Assembly (NCBI GenBank): GCA_028819235.1
Contig: JAPPMC010000052.1
Coordinates: forward strand, 1-52,706
Direction: 5' to 3'
Origin: Bryobacterales bacterium
GTDB lineage: Bacteria; Acidobacteriota; Terriglobia; Bryobacterales; UBA6623
Length of the DNA stretch: 52,706 bases
The translations under genes were made by a program, and so were the position numbers. Below are positions 19,357-29,163 of this stretch, piece by piece. Each line of letters begins with the position of its first letter. Position 1 is the first letter of the stretch. A model generated the notes under the pieces. That model was given only the letters and a program-made list of their open reading frames with translations, did not search any database and was not told where the DNA came from.

Positions 19357-20976
19357 TCAGCTCTCCCCTCGGGCCTCCGCAGTAATCAGCTCTAGGATTT
19401 CTTGACTGGTTACCGAGCCCAAGAATTGGCCGTCTTCTGGCTCGATCACCGGAATCGCCGTGAGGGAGTGCTCCTGCATCCGGTGCAGAACGTCTTCCAC
19501 GAGTTCCTGCGGCGCCGCACGCAGCGCCGCGCGGCGCACCACGCTGTCCAAGCGCGTGCGAGCCCATTCCGTCCTGGGCAGATAACGCAGCATGCTCAGC
19601 GACACGATTCCAACAAACTTCCCCGCGGAAGCAATCACGTAGTCGTTCTGGCCAGGAACAACACACCGATCCGCAAAGGCCCTCACCGACAGTTCCGGAT
19701 GGGGGTGGGTGCGTGTCCGGTCGAGTATGTTGTCGACGGTGATGTCATCGAGCGCGAATCGGATCAAGGAAGGCGGCACGGAGTCGGGTACCGTTCCCTG
19801 ATCCGAAGGCTTGGTCCGGTTGACGACAAGGCTGATCAGTGGAGGCGCGAACACGATGTACGCAAACATGACCACTACCAGCAAGGAAAATATGTCGCGG
19901 GCGATGGCTCCCGACTCCAGCAACACAAGCAGCAGGGCGATCTCCGCAACTCCCTTGGCCATCAGTCCCGCCGCCAGGGTGACGGGCCTGTCCAGGCCTG
20001 CTGCGTAAGTACCGATCAGTGCTCCGATGAACTTACCCAGTAGGGGAATGACTACCACGGCCGCGATCGTAAGCGTCGGCAGATCGAGGAATGAGAGGCT
20101 CAACTGCAAGCCTGCGGACGCAAAGAACAGAGGTACGAAGAGCCCGTCGGCAACGCTGCGCATCCCTGGAACCAGCTCACGGCGCACTTGGTACGGGAGT
20201 CTTGACATTGCGGTTCCGAAGAGAAGTGCCCCCAAGGATCCGTGGATTCCCATGACCTCCGCCGCCGCCACGATGATGAACAGCCCGGCGAGCACCAGCC
20301 CGAACGAGAGCTGGGGGACCTGGAGGAAGCGCTGCAAGAGCACAATCAACGGTGGAATCGCCCGGCTGGACGCCAGCCAGGACACGACAGTGAACCCAGC
20401 GATCTTTCCAAGCACGACAATTACGCCGACCCAACTCAGGCGGTTCGTGTCTTCCCCGATCGCAATTCCCACAAGCAGTAACGCCAGCAGTTCAGCAATC
20501 AAGACGGTGATGAAGATCTCAATCCCGACGGGATCCCGCATGCGACCCTCGTCTGACAGCACCTTGGCGACGAGTCCCAAGCTGGACAATGACAGGATCC
20601 CCGCGAGAGCCAGCGCCTCCCTGAATTCCAGCCCAAGCCCGAAATCAAAGGGAGTGCCGGAGGTAACGACCAATGCGAAGAGCAGGGACGTCAGGACTGA
20701 CAAGGACGAAGCCGCGAAGTAGCGGCCGCGGATTGCGGCGAAGAAGCTGGCGAGATCGATCTCGTCGAGGCCGATGAGAAAGAACAGGAGGAAAATGCCG
20801 ATCCCCAGCAGCAGCCGGAGGTCCTCGGTGTGATCAATGATTCCGCTAACCGGCCCCAGCAACAAACCCGTCAATGTATAGGCCAAGATGGAACTGAGGC
20901 GGAGACGCCGGGTGATACCCTCAGCGAGCTTGGCTCCGGCGATCAGAAGACCGAGGGAAAACAGTTCTTCATGCAT
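19357..20976 (-). CDS. CPA2-type cation/proton antiporter with C-terminal CBS pair
   Basis: A 539-residue inner-membrane transporter. About 12 hydrophobic helices span residues 3-390 with features of the Na+/H+ exchanger (CPA2) family: LAYTLTGLLLGP near the start, GIFLLFFLIGLDEID, ALAGILSLSSLGLVAKVL, GIHGSLGALLFGTAMS, and AAGLMAKGVAEIALLLVLLESG. The cytoplasmic tail (about 430-539) contains two CBS-like motifs (ITVDNILDRTRTHPHPELSV..., and AAPQELVEDVLHRMQEHSLTAIPVIEPEDGQFLGSVTSQEILELI), which in other transporters bind adenine nucleotides to gate activity. The start at ATG 20976 (MHEELFSLG) gives a normal first helix; no strong ribosome binding site. It would exchange K+ or Na+ for H+; ion specificity is not visible. 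Confidence 0.88.
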   Translation of the reverse strand: MHEELFSLGLLIAGAKLAEGITRRLRLSSILAYTLTGLLLGPVSGIIDHTEDLRLLLGIGIFLLFFLIGLDEIDLASFFAAIRGRYFAASSLSVLTSLLFALVVTSGTPFDFGLGLEFREALALAGILSLSSLGLVAKVLSDEGRMRDPVGIEIFITVLIAELLALLLVGIAIGEDTNRLSWVGVIVVLGKIAGFTVVSWLASSRAIPPLIVLLQRFLQVPQLSFGLVLAGLFIIVAAAEVMGIHGSLGALLFGTAMSRLPYQVRRELVPGMRSVADGLFVPLFFASAGLQLSLSFLDLPTLTIAAVVVIPLLGKFIGALIGTYAAGLDRPVTLAAGLMAKGVAEIALLLVLLESGAIARDIFSLLVVVMFAYIVFAPPLISLVVNRTKPSDQGTVPDSVPPSLIRFALDDITVDNILDRTRTHPHPELSVRAFADRCVVPGQNDYVIASAGKFVGIVSLSMLRYLPRTEWARTRLDSVVRRAALRAAPQELVEDVLHRMQEHSLTAIPVIEPEDGQFLGSVTSQEILELITAEARGES

Positions 20977-21500
20977 GGGCAAACCTTGTGGGTTGCCGGC
21001 TAGCGAACCGAACCGGCGCGGGCAAACGTGGACGAAGAGAGCGGGGCGTTTGAGGTCTCTTCCTTCGAATCCGACGCCACCACCGCACGGGTCGGGGCGA
21101 GGTCCCCCGCGGGATCGGGGTTGATGAGGCTTGTAGGCGGGCCGTCCTAAGAGGAGTATTTCCGGAGCGGTGCGGACGCGCCACTCGACATGCCAGGCTG
21201 GCCACGCCGGGGCGCTGCCCAAGCCCCGAGCACGAGATCAACACCGGGACTCTCGTCTTGCCTGCGATGCGCGTTGGGCCTGAGGGACCAGTTGGCGACC
21301 GGCTAGGCTCTCTTGGATCAATCGTACCGCGAGCGCTCAGGTTCCAGCGCCGACCGATCTGCCCGTGATCTTCACGTCCTCTTGCGGCCGGGACGAGACG
21401 ATCGCGCGACCGCTTCGCGGTGCATCGCGTGGGCTACCCAAATGCGAAGCCCGACGAGGACTGACGGCTCCCATCCGGTCGAAGCGGCCCGATGCCAATG
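20977..21500. other. Region without an intact gene
   Basis: Upstream region of the antiporter and lead-in to the integrase remnant. No protein-like frame was found. Confidence 0.4.
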
Positions 21501-21540
21501 TCCGCCTACGGGATACGCCAAAGGCATCCGGAAGGGCCGC

Positions 21541-22150
21541 GTTCTCGACCGCGGCGAGATTGAGGCCCGGCTGCGGGCCCCTGACACGCAGACGCGGGCC
21601 GGACGCCGAGACAGCACCGTGCTCTTGGTGGCCGTTCAGACCGGCCTACGGGCCTCGGAACTGATCCACCCGCGCCGCCGGGACGCCCGGCTCGAGACGC
21701 GTGCCAACCCGCGCTGCGAGGGGAAGGGCCGCAAGCAGCGCTACACACCGTTGCCTCAGGACGCAGCGGCTCCGGGGGCATGGCTGGACGAACGCCAAGG
21801 CGAGCCCCGGGCTCGCCCGTCTTCCCGAAGCAGCTCGGTGGTGTTCTGAGCCACGACGCACCCGCCTACCTAGTGGACAAACACGTGGCCGTGGCGCAGC
21901 AAGGCTGCCCTTCCTTGGCGGGCAAGCGCGTCGCTCCCCATGTCCTGCGTCACACCGCATCTATGGAGTTGCTGCAGAACGGCGTCGACCGCGCCGGGAT
22001 CGCGCGCTGACTCGCCCATGAGTCGGTCGAGACGAACTCTGTCTATTTGCACGCTAATCTCAAGCTGTAGGAAGCGGTCCTAGCCAAGACGAGTCCCACG
22101 CAAGGGACGTCGGGCCGCTACCGCCCAGAGGACGATGTCTTGGCCTTCCT
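21541..22150 (+). pseudogene. Tyrosine recombinase (integrase) remnant
   Basis: The catalytic domain is recognisable in pieces. From 21541 one frame reads VLDRGEIEARLRAPDTQTRAGRRD and VAVQTGLRASEL with the first catalytic arginine, then CEGKGRKQRYTPLP. Near 21800 the reading shifts to the frame encoding FPKQLGGVLSHDAPAYLVDKHVA, then CPSLAGKRVAPHVLRHTASMELL (HxxRH box). A TGA at 22008-22010 interrupts it. The frame continues as LAHESVETNSVYLHANLKL, with the presumed nucleophile tyrosine, followed by a TAG, and ends with DVLAFLNGL. The N-terminal core-binding domain is absent. Two stops and a frameshift make it inactive. The 300 bases after it hold no gene. Confidence 0.78.
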
Positions 22151-22447
22151 CAACGGACTGTGTCTATTCCGAGTCCGATGCACGAAAACGCACGAACACC
22201 TACTCCCACTGTCAACTCGGATTAGTGCGGGATTCGGGATTATGGCCCCGTTCGCGCCTCTCGTCCCAGTGCTTTTCGGCACGGTCACTGAATCGCCATC
22301 CGGACTCGAGGACGAAGAGGTCGCGAACCTGATGCCGTCCGGGCGATCCCAAGCGAGCCGGTCAGGCCGTCGCGCTGTCCGGGCAAGCATCCGGCTTGAA
22401 TCTCTGGGACGGGCCCGTATGTCCCGATTCGTCAGGCCGAGCCGTAC

Positions 22448-22453
22448 TACAAT
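22448..22453 (+). promoter_or_regulatory. -10 element for the 22.5-kb gene block, predicted leaderless
   Basis: TACAAT lies 8 bases before the GTG at 22462. No Shine-Dalgarno sequence is present, and no convincing -35. Confidence 0.45.
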
Positions 22454-22461
22454 CCCGGCTA

Positions 22462-24507
22462 GTGGCGACGCGGATTCTTCGTTGCGGGACATTTCTCGCC
22501 CTGGCTTGCGCCTGGGCGCCCGGGGAGTCGCTCAAGCATCAGCTCCCCCAGCTGGCTTCTGTGTTCCCACAGGGAGCAGAGCCAGGTACGACGCTCCAAG
22601 TAACCGTTCTCGGAAACCACCTCGATCGGGCCGGCTCGCTGGTCTTCGAGCAGCCTGGCATTTCCGGGCGGATCGTCAGGGGCAGCCACACCCGGCTGGA
22701 CCTGGATCTCACCGTTTCCGCTGACGCAGCCTTCGGTCCGCACTATTTCCGAGTCGTCAGCCCGCGAGGCGCCTCGAACGTGCTGCTGTTCCGCATCGGC
22801 GACCAGCGGCACGTCATGGAGACCGAACCGAACGGTCGGTTGGAGCAGGCGTCTCGGATCGAACCTCCTCTAACGCTGAACGGTCGGCTCGACAGGGCGG
22901 ACGACATCGACATTCTCCGATTCGAGGCGGGAGCCGGCGAGGGTTTCGTGTTCGACCTCAGGTCAGGTCGCAACGGAAGCGGGCTTGACCCCAGCATGAT
23001 CCTCCTCGACGACGCCGGCAACAAACTCCGCCACAGCGAGGATCACTTCATCTGGGACCCGTTCTTCGGCTACACCGCGGAGCGCGCGGGCACTCACTTC
23101 GTGGTGCTCCAGCCAACTCGCGGTCGCGCCCGTCCGACCCACGGATACCAGCTGGATATTCGCAAGGCTCCGCACTTGGACGTTATGTCCCCCCTCGGGA
23201 TCAAGGCGGGAACACACGTGGATGCGGTGCTATTCGGGACGGGGCTCGATCTGGCTCGCAGCCTCTCGCGGTTCGAGACCTGCTCTCCGGGGGTCGGGGC
23301 CACCATGCTCGAGCCGAGATCCGACCAAGCGCGGGTCCGCATCAGCGTCTCCGATGGCACCGCGACCGGCGAATGCTTCCTGGTGCTCGTCACCGAGCAC
23401 GGCCGCTCCAACCGGATCCTGTTCTGGGTGCACGACCTGCCGGTGCATTCGGGTGGAGAACGCCTGTCCGTGCCCAGCGCGATCTGGGGAAACGCCCGGT
23501 TCGGACAGCCTGAGCGGCTAATCTTCGAAGCGCGGGAGCACGAAACGCTCGTGTTCGACTTGAAGGCGCACCGGTTCGGATCACCGGTCGACATGACGCT
23601 CGAAGTCATCGAGCCAGGTCCTTCGGAGAGCGCTGACGGCAAGCGGAATGTCCTGGTCCGGAACGACGATGCGGCAGTTCCGCGCACTCGCTACGACAAG
23701 GATCCGAAGATTGTCCACAAGTTTGAGAGGGCAGGCACTTACGAGCTGCATCTCAGCAATCTGTGGCGGGTCTGGCGAAGCGGTTCTCCGTACCACTTGG
23801 AGGTACGTCGGGCAAGGCCCCGCTTGGAGTTGCTGCTTGCCACTGACCAGCCGGTCGTGCATCCTGGCAAGGGCGGAAAGCTCGAAGTGGAGGTCCACAG
23901 GCTGGAAGGGCATTCCGAAGCTGCCACTCTCACGGTCGTCGGCCTGCCGGACGGAATGCGTGCAGACCCCGTCGAAGTTCCGGTCCCCGACCAAAGATCC
24001 GAAAGGGAAGCTCCTGCTTCGCAGAAGGTAACCATCGAGTTCACGAGCAGCGACCTCCCGGTGGCGACGTTCGCGCCGATTGAGGTCGTCGCCGGGAACG
24101 GCGGGCCGAGAGGCTGGCGGAATGTTCGTATCGCGAGTGGCGGAGGAGAAGGGGCCGCCTACGCCCGAATTACAGGAGCGGTCCTCGCCGTTGCCGAGGA
24201 GCGGGAATTCGAACTCGAGGCCCAACTGAGATCGGTGAACCTTGTAAGCGGGGGCAAGGCCACGATCCCGGTTTCCCTCCGTCGTGCGGAATCCCACGAC
24301 GGAACGATCAGGTATGCGATCGAGAACCTGCCCGACGGCGTCGCTGTCGAGACAGTCGAGACCGACGATGCCGGGGCCGCGTGCCGCCTGACTCTCCGCG
24401 CAGCCTCGGACGCTGCGAAGGGCTCATTTTCCGGGATCGCGATCGTTGGAACGGACTCCAAGGGTCGCTCCGAGCAGGCCCCTCCGATTACACTGGTCGT
24501 GGACTGA
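22462..24507 (+). CDS. Secreted protein with pre-peptidase C-terminal (PPC)-like domains
   Basis: A 681-residue exported protein. The N-terminal signal is about residues 1-22 (FLALACAWAPGES). It has an IPT/TIG-like first domain (SVFPQGAEPGTTLQVTVLGNHL), then a PPC-like domain around residues 110-220 (ETEPNGRLEQASRIE..., RADDIDILRFEAGAGEGFVFDLRSGR, DPFFGYTAERAGTHFVVL). A second, similar pair lies near residues 330-440, and beta-sandwich domains follow to the end. Such proteins commonly precede DUF1549/DUF1553 genes in planctomycetes and Acidobacteria. The GTG start follows from the -10 position and the signal peptide. It ends 4 bases before the next gene, so they form an operon. No catalytic motif seen; a binding role is likely. 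Confidence 0.78.
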   Translation: MATRILRCGTFLALACAWAPGESLKHQLPQLASVFPQGAEPGTTLQVTVLGNHLDRAGSLVFEQPGISGRIVRGSHTRLDLDLTVSADAAFGPHYFRVVSPRGASNVLLFRIGDQRHVMETEPNGRLEQASRIEPPLTLNGRLDRADDIDILRFEAGAGEGFVFDLRSGRNGSGLDPSMILLDDAGNKLRHSEDHFIWDPFFGYTAERAGTHFVVLQPTRGRARPTHGYQLDIRKAPHLDVMSPLGIKAGTHVDAVLFGTGLDLARSLSRFETCSPGVGATMLEPRSDQARVRISVSDGTATGECFLVLVTEHGRSNRILFWVHDLPVHSGGERLSVPSAIWGNARFGQPERLIFEAREHETLVFDLKAHRFGSPVDMTLEVIEPGPSESADGKRNVLVRNDDAAVPRTRYDKDPKIVHKFERAGTYELHLSNLWRVWRSGSPYHLEVRRARPRLELLLATDQPVVHPGKGGKLEVEVHRLEGHSEAATLTVVGLPDGMRADPVEVPVPDQRSEREAPASQKVTIEFTSSDLPVATFAPIEVVAGNGGPRGWRNVRIASGGGEGAAYARITGAVLAVAEEREFELEAQLRSVNLVSGGKATIPVSLRRAESHDGTIRYAIENLPDGVAVETVETDDAGAACRLTLRAASDAAKGSFSGIAIVGTDSKGRSEQAPPITLVVD

Positions 24508-24511
24508 AGCG

Positions 24512-26929
24512 ATGAGCCTCCAGACGCGCATCCCCTCGTTGGTGGCAGCCACCGCGCTGATCGCGCTCGGAAGCGACGTCTCGCGCATCCAGGTCCTTCC
24601 CGAAAACCCACTCCTGTTCGGCAAGGGAGCGCAACAGCGCCTTACCGTTCTGGCTCACTTCGAGGACGGCAGTGTCGAGGATGTGACGGACCGGGCGGAG
24701 TTCCGATCCTCAAGGCCCGATATAGCCGAGGTCTCCCGCAGCGGGGTCGTCCGCGCTCGGTTGTTCGGCGGAACTCCGATCCGGGCAGGGTACGCCGGCG
24801 CCGAAGGCCGCACGGTCGCCCTCGTGCAGCGCACGGACGCGGAGCTTCCGGTCACATTCGGGGGCGATGTCCTGCCGGTACTGACCCGAATGGGCTGCAA
24901 TGGCGGGAATTGCCACGGAGCCATGAACGGACAGAACGGCTTCAAGCTGTCCCTGTTCGGTGACCACCCGGACGATGACTACAGGATGGTCGTAAAGGAG
25001 CACGCCGGCCGGAGGCTGGACCTTGCGGATCCCGCGGCTAGCCTCCTGCTGAAGAAGCCGACATTCCAGGTATCGCACGGGGGCGGCCGAGTCCTCGACA
25101 CGGCCTCGGTCGAGTATCGCACCTTGCTCCGGTGGATCGAGCAGGGAGCTGGAAAAGATCCCGAGAAGGAGAGGCGCTTGACCGTTCTCTCTGTCCACCC
25201 GGAGCAGATCGTGCTCCACGGGAAGGACGTCCGGATCCCGCTGCTCGTCACGGCCCGCTACTCGGACGGCACCGAGGCGGACTTCACTCGCTTGGCATAC
25301 TTCGACGCGCACGACACCCGGGTGGTCGAAGTAAGTCGCGACGGAATCGTTACGTCGCGCGGAAGTGGTCTGACGACCGTCCTGGTCCGTGGGCCTGGTG
25401 CCGTGGCCGCAGCCAGGGTCGGAGTGGTCACCGAAAGGCACCCTGTCGAGAAGATCGAAAGCGACAATCTGGTCGACCGCCACATCTTCCGCAAGCTCAC
25501 GGAGCTGCACATCCCGCCGTCGCCAGGGGCGGATGACGCCACGTTCCTGCGGCGGGCTTACCTGGACACGATCGGGCTCGTGCCGACGTCCGTCGAGGCG
25601 CGGCAGTTCCTGGCCGACAGCGACCCGTCCAAGCGGTCGAGGCTAGTGGACCACCTGCTCGAGCGTCCGGAGTATGCGGATTTCTGGTCGCTCTATTGGG
25701 GCGACCACCTCAACAACACCAAGCAGCTGCTCTATAACAAGGGCCCCTACACCTTCACTCGCTGGCTCTACGACACCTTCCGGCGCAACACGCCCTATGA
25801 CGAGTTCGTGCGCACGCTGCTCACCTCGACGGGGAACATGTACGACTCACCCGCGACCAGCTTCTACCCGCTGATGAAGAAGCCCTTGGACCTCGCTTCG
25901 CAGACGAGCCAGCTCTTCCTCGGCGTCCGCATAGGCTGCGCACGATGCCACAACCATCCGATGGAGAAGTGGACGCAGGACGACTACAACGGCATGGCTG
26001 CGTTCTTCTCCCAGATCCGCTACAAGGGCGGCGTCGGGCCTCGCAACAACGAGCGGACGTTGTACCTCGAATTCGACCGGGAGTTCTACCATCCCGAGAA
26101 CGAGAAACACTACCGGGCCAAGGCCCTGGGTGGCCCGCACGCCGACGCGGGTGAATGGGAGGACCGCCGCGAATTGCTCGCCGACTGGATGACGGATTCG
26201 GAGAACCCTTTCTTCAGCCGGGCTATCGTCAACCGCGTGTGGAAGCAGTTCATGGGTCGGGGCTTCGTTGAACCGGTTGATGACTTCCGCCTGACGAATC
26301 CTCCCAGCCACCCTGGGCTGCTGGACGCCTTGGCCCGGGACTTTGTGGAACATGGCTTCGACCTGCATCATCTGATCCGGCAGATCACGTCAAGCCGGGC
26401 CTACCGGCTTTCTTCTGTGCCGACCGAGGCGAACCGAGAGGACACCATGGGCTATTCCCGGTACGGGGTCCGTCGGCTGACGGCCGAGCAACTGCTCGAT
26501 TCGATCTCGCAGGCCACCGGCGTGCCGGAGGAATTCGAGTCCCTGTATCCGGGCACCAGGGCGGCGCAACTCCCCGAGCCGGAAGTGCCGTCCTATTTCC
26601 TGGATGTGTTCGACCGGCCGTCGCGGCAACTGGTGTCGGACCGCAGCACGACGAATTCGCTCAACCAGGCGCTGCACTTGGCATCCGGCAACGCGCTGGA
26701 TGCCAAGATCGGCCACGAGCGGGGGATTCTGCGCCACTTGCTGGAGGAAGGGATGTCCGACATGGAAATCGTCGATGAGCTCTATCTGCGAACGGTGTCT
26801 CGGTACCCAACTCAGCAGGAACGCGACGAACTGGAGGGGTACATCGAGAGATCCGGTTCCCGAAGAAATGCCGCGGAGGACATTTTCTGGTCTTTGCTGA
26901 ATTCGAAGGAATTCCTCTACCAGCACTAG
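24512..26929 (+). CDS. DUF1549/DUF1553 protein with Ig-like domains and cytochrome-type motifs
   Basis: An 805-residue secreted protein. A weak signal segment (residues 1-20) is followed by a BIG2-like Ig domain (IQVLPENPLLFGKGAQQRLTVLAHF) and a PSCyt-like region with GCNGGNCHG. There the cysteines are spaced C-x4-CH instead of the usual CxxCH. A second BIG2-like domain begins near residue 220. DUF1549 starts around residue 310 (VDRHIFRKL, FLRRAYLDTIGLVPT) and carries CARCHNHPMEKW, a canonical CxxCH. DUF1553 occupies the C-terminus (ENPFFSRAIVNRVWKQFMGRG, SLNQALHLASGN, SLLNSKEFLYQH). The family is associated with extracellular polymer breakdown, but no reaction has been assigned. Downstream after 870 bases is a DUF1501 gene, its usual partner. 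Confidence 0.88.
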   Translation: MSLQTRIPSLVAATALIALGSDVSRIQVLPENPLLFGKGAQQRLTVLAHFEDGSVEDVTDRAEFRSSRPDIAEVSRSGVVRARLFGGTPIRAGYAGAEGRTVALVQRTDAELPVTFGGDVLPVLTRMGCNGGNCHGAMNGQNGFKLSLFGDHPDDDYRMVVKEHAGRRLDLADPAASLLLKKPTFQVSHGGGRVLDTASVEYRTLLRWIEQGAGKDPEKERRLTVLSVHPEQIVLHGKDVRIPLLVTARYSDGTEADFTRLAYFDAHDTRVVEVSRDGIVTSRGSGLTTVLVRGPGAVAAARVGVVTERHPVEKIESDNLVDRHIFRKLTELHIPPSPGADDATFLRRAYLDTIGLVPTSVEARQFLADSDPSKRSRLVDHLLERPEYADFWSLYWGDHLNNTKQLLYNKGPYTFTRWLYDTFRRNTPYDEFVRTLLTSTGNMYDSPATSFYPLMKKPLDLASQTSQLFLGVRIGCARCHNHPMEKWTQDDYNGMAAFFSQIRYKGGVGPRNNERTLYLEFDREFYHPENEKHYRAKALGGPHADAGEWEDRRELLADWMTDSENPFFSRAIVNRVWKQFMGRGFVEPVDDFRLTNPPSHPGLLDALARDFVEHGFDLHHLIRQITSSRAYRLSSVPTEANREDTMGYSRYGVRRLTAEQLLDSISQATGVPEEFESLYPGTRAAQLPEPEVPSYFLDVFDRPSRQLVSDRSTTNSLNQALHLASGNALDAKIGHERGILRHLLEEGMSDMEIVDELYLRTVSRYPTQQERDELEGYIERSGSRRNAAEDIFWSLLNSKEFLYQH

Positions 26930-27649
26930 GCCCAACCCGCGTTTGCCCAGAGCACCGCTTCGTGCCCGGCGAATCAGTGCCATGCGAAGACGCGCAGCAC
27001 GTGTCGCTGGGCGAGGAACTGCGATGAAGTCATCAACTGGTCGCAGTGTCAGCGCGAACTTCTTCCGAGGAGGTCAGCTGCGTTCCCAGCGAAGCTACCT
27101 GCGGGCCTCGACCAGGTTGCCAAGACGCTGCACGGCAAACTGGCCGACCTTGACACGGACGTCGAAGGCAAGGGCCGTGAAACAGTTCCGCGGATGGACC
27201 GGATCGCGCCGTAGATCGCCACGTTGAACGGAGAACACCCGAACCGAGCCAGCCAGCGGCGCGTAAGACGAGCGACGGGCTTGTCCGACTCCTGACGAAC
27301 GGATCGTCGCGGCGAGGGCGCCGACAGCTGACTCAGCAGTGGCTTGCGTAGACGCGGGAAACGACAAGGAGGCTCTGCCGTCCTTGGCACCCTCGCAACT
27401 TGAGAGAACTTCGGCTTGGTGTGGATCGAAGGCGTCCGACATCATGTCGGCCGGGTCGCTGCGTCGCAGGCACTCGCCGCCCGCCCGCCATGCAGGAGTG
27501 CGGGTGCGGTACTTCTTGCCGGGAGCCAGCATCGACGACCTCACTCTCGCGAGGTGGAGGTGTGCCGTTCGGGCGAAACGGGCTGTCCTGACCCGCGACG
27601 TATGGCGATTCTCCAATGAATCCCGTCCTCGGGGACGGCTCGCGGGCAA
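26930..27649. other. Gap without an intact gene
   Basis: An 870-base gap separates the DUF1549 and DUF1501 genes, which are adjacent elsewhere in the window. I see only short frames without recognisable domains; it could be an eroded insertion. Confidence 0.4.
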
Positions 27650-27655
27650 TATAAT
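27650..27655 (+). promoter_or_regulatory. -10 element upstream of the second DUF1501 gene
   Basis: TATAAT gives a predicted leader of about 140 bases ending in a good Shine-Dalgarno sequence. No clear -35. Confidence 0.35.
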
Positions 27656-27801
27656 CAAGGTGCTTGTGGCTGCAGTCGAGCCAAGAGGGAGGTCAGTTCC
27701 GCAGCCTTGGCTAATGGCTCAGCTCGGCAGGCAGGCCGCTCCGCGCCCGGTAAACCGAAGCGGCCCAGCAAACTGATCGGGAGGGAAGGAGCCGTCAGAT
27801 C

Positions 27802-29082
27802 ATGCGCATCACGAACCACACCTCGCTGTTCGGTCGTCGCGACTTCCTGAAGATCGGCTCGCTAGGCCCATTGGGAGTGACGCTGGGCCAGGCGCTGCAA
27901 GCCGGCGCCCGCAAGGACATCTCATGCATCCTGGTCTGGCAGAGCGGAGGGTGCGGTCATCAAGACACATTCGACATGAAGCCGGACGCTCCGCTCGAGT
28001 ACCGAGGGGAGTTCAAGCCGATTCCGACCAACGTGCCCGGCATGCAGGTGTGCGAACACCTGCCGCTTACCGCGAAGCAAGCCGACAAGTTCACCGTCCT
28101 GCGGTCGATGCGGTCCCAGGAGAACAACCACGAACGGGCGATCAACTATCTCCTTACGGGCTACCTGCCCCTACCGACTGTCGAGTTTCCGAGCATCGGT
28201 TCGGTCGTCTCCGAGCGCTTGGGGTCCCGGAACGGTCTGCCCCCGTACGTGGCAGTACCCAAAACGTTTCCTTCCTACGGCGCGGGTTTCCTAGGGGGAG
28301 CGCATAATCCCTACAACTCCGGCGATGCGAACGTCCCAGGCTACACGGCCCCCGATCTGACGCTCTCCTCCGACGTGGACTGGTCCCGCTTCGGGGACCG
28401 GCGCCGATTGCTGGCGAGCATGGACAGCAAGTTCAGGGCCATCGAGAGCAGCCCTGACTTCGCGGCGATGGACTCGTTCTACCAGCAGGCATATTCGCTG
28501 CTGAGTTCCCCGGATGCGAAGAAGGCCTTCGACATCGAGGCCGAGCCGGCCTCTCTGCGCGAGCGCTACGGCCGGACCCCTGTTGGCCAGGGCTGCCTGC
28601 TTGCCAGGCGATTGGTGGAATCCGGCGTGCGGTTCGTGACGGTGGCCAAGGGCTGGCTCAACTACGACACCCACGGCGACAACTTCAACACGATGAAGAA
28701 GGTCCTGCTCCCTGAATTCGACAGGGCCTTTGCGAGCCTTCTGGAAGACCTGGACCAGCGCGGCATGCTGGAAACGACTCTGGTAATCGCCATGGGCGAG
28801 TTCGGGCGCACCCCGAAGGTGAACGGCGCGGCCGGTCGCGACCACCACAAGGACTGCTGGTCGATCGCGATCGCCGGTGCCGGCATTCCCGGCGGGAGGA
28901 TCCTCGGAGCGACCGACAAGCATGCGGCCGAGGTGACCGAACTCCCGGTCGAGCCGGAGGATCTGATGTTCACGCTGTACACGATCTTCGGCATCGACCC
29001 CACCCACGAGTACGATACGCCGCTGCGGCGCCCCATCAAGATCAGCAACGGGGGCACGCTGATCCCAGGGCTGCTGGCCTGA
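27802..29082 (+). CDS. DUF1501 family Tat-exported protein
   Basis: A 426-residue DUF1501 protein, shorter than the two other copies (473 residues) and clearly diverged. The Tat signal is GRRDFLKIGSLGPLG at residues 11-25. Family landmarks are VWQSGGCGHQDTFDMKP, CLLARRLVESGVRFVTV, YDTHGDNFNTM, VIAMGEFGRTPKVN, GRDHHKDCWSIAIAGAG and the C-terminal GGTLIPGLLA. GGGAGGGAAGGAG lies 9 bases before the ATG, so this start is secure. It probably acts with the DUF1549/1553 protein encoded 870 bases upstream. A TPR gene follows after 81 bases. Confidence 0.9.
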   Translation: MRITNHTSLFGRRDFLKIGSLGPLGVTLGQALQAGARKDISCILVWQSGGCGHQDTFDMKPDAPLEYRGEFKPIPTNVPGMQVCEHLPLTAKQADKFTVLRSMRSQENNHERAINYLLTGYLPLPTVEFPSIGSVVSERLGSRNGLPPYVAVPKTFPSYGAGFLGGAHNPYNSGDANVPGYTAPDLTLSSDVDWSRFGDRRRLLASMDSKFRAIESSPDFAAMDSFYQQAYSLLSSPDAKKAFDIEAEPASLRERYGRTPVGQGCLLARRLVESGVRFVTVAKGWLNYDTHGDNFNTMKKVLLPEFDRAFASLLEDLDQRGMLETTLVIAMGEFGRTPKVNGAAGRDHHKDCWSIAIAGAGIPGGRILGATDKHAAEVTELPVEPEDLMFTLYTIFGIDPTHEYDTPLRRPIKISNGGTLIPGLLA

Positions 29083-29163
29083 CCGGCACGGAGCGGGCTA
29101 CGCCTGCCTCCAGCCCGCGATCGCCGGTGCCGGGGCCCAAGATCGGGATGCTTGGCGGCTGAG

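Noticed and set aside
21055..21085. TTCGAATCC resembling a tRNA T-loop
   Set aside because: Flanking bases do not form a T-stem, acceptor stem or anticodon arm on either strand.
27095..27658. 187-codon minus-strand frame in the gap between the DUF1549 and DUF1501 genes
   Set aside because: No ribosome binding site, no recognisable domain, and arginine/serine-rich composition typical of shadow frames.
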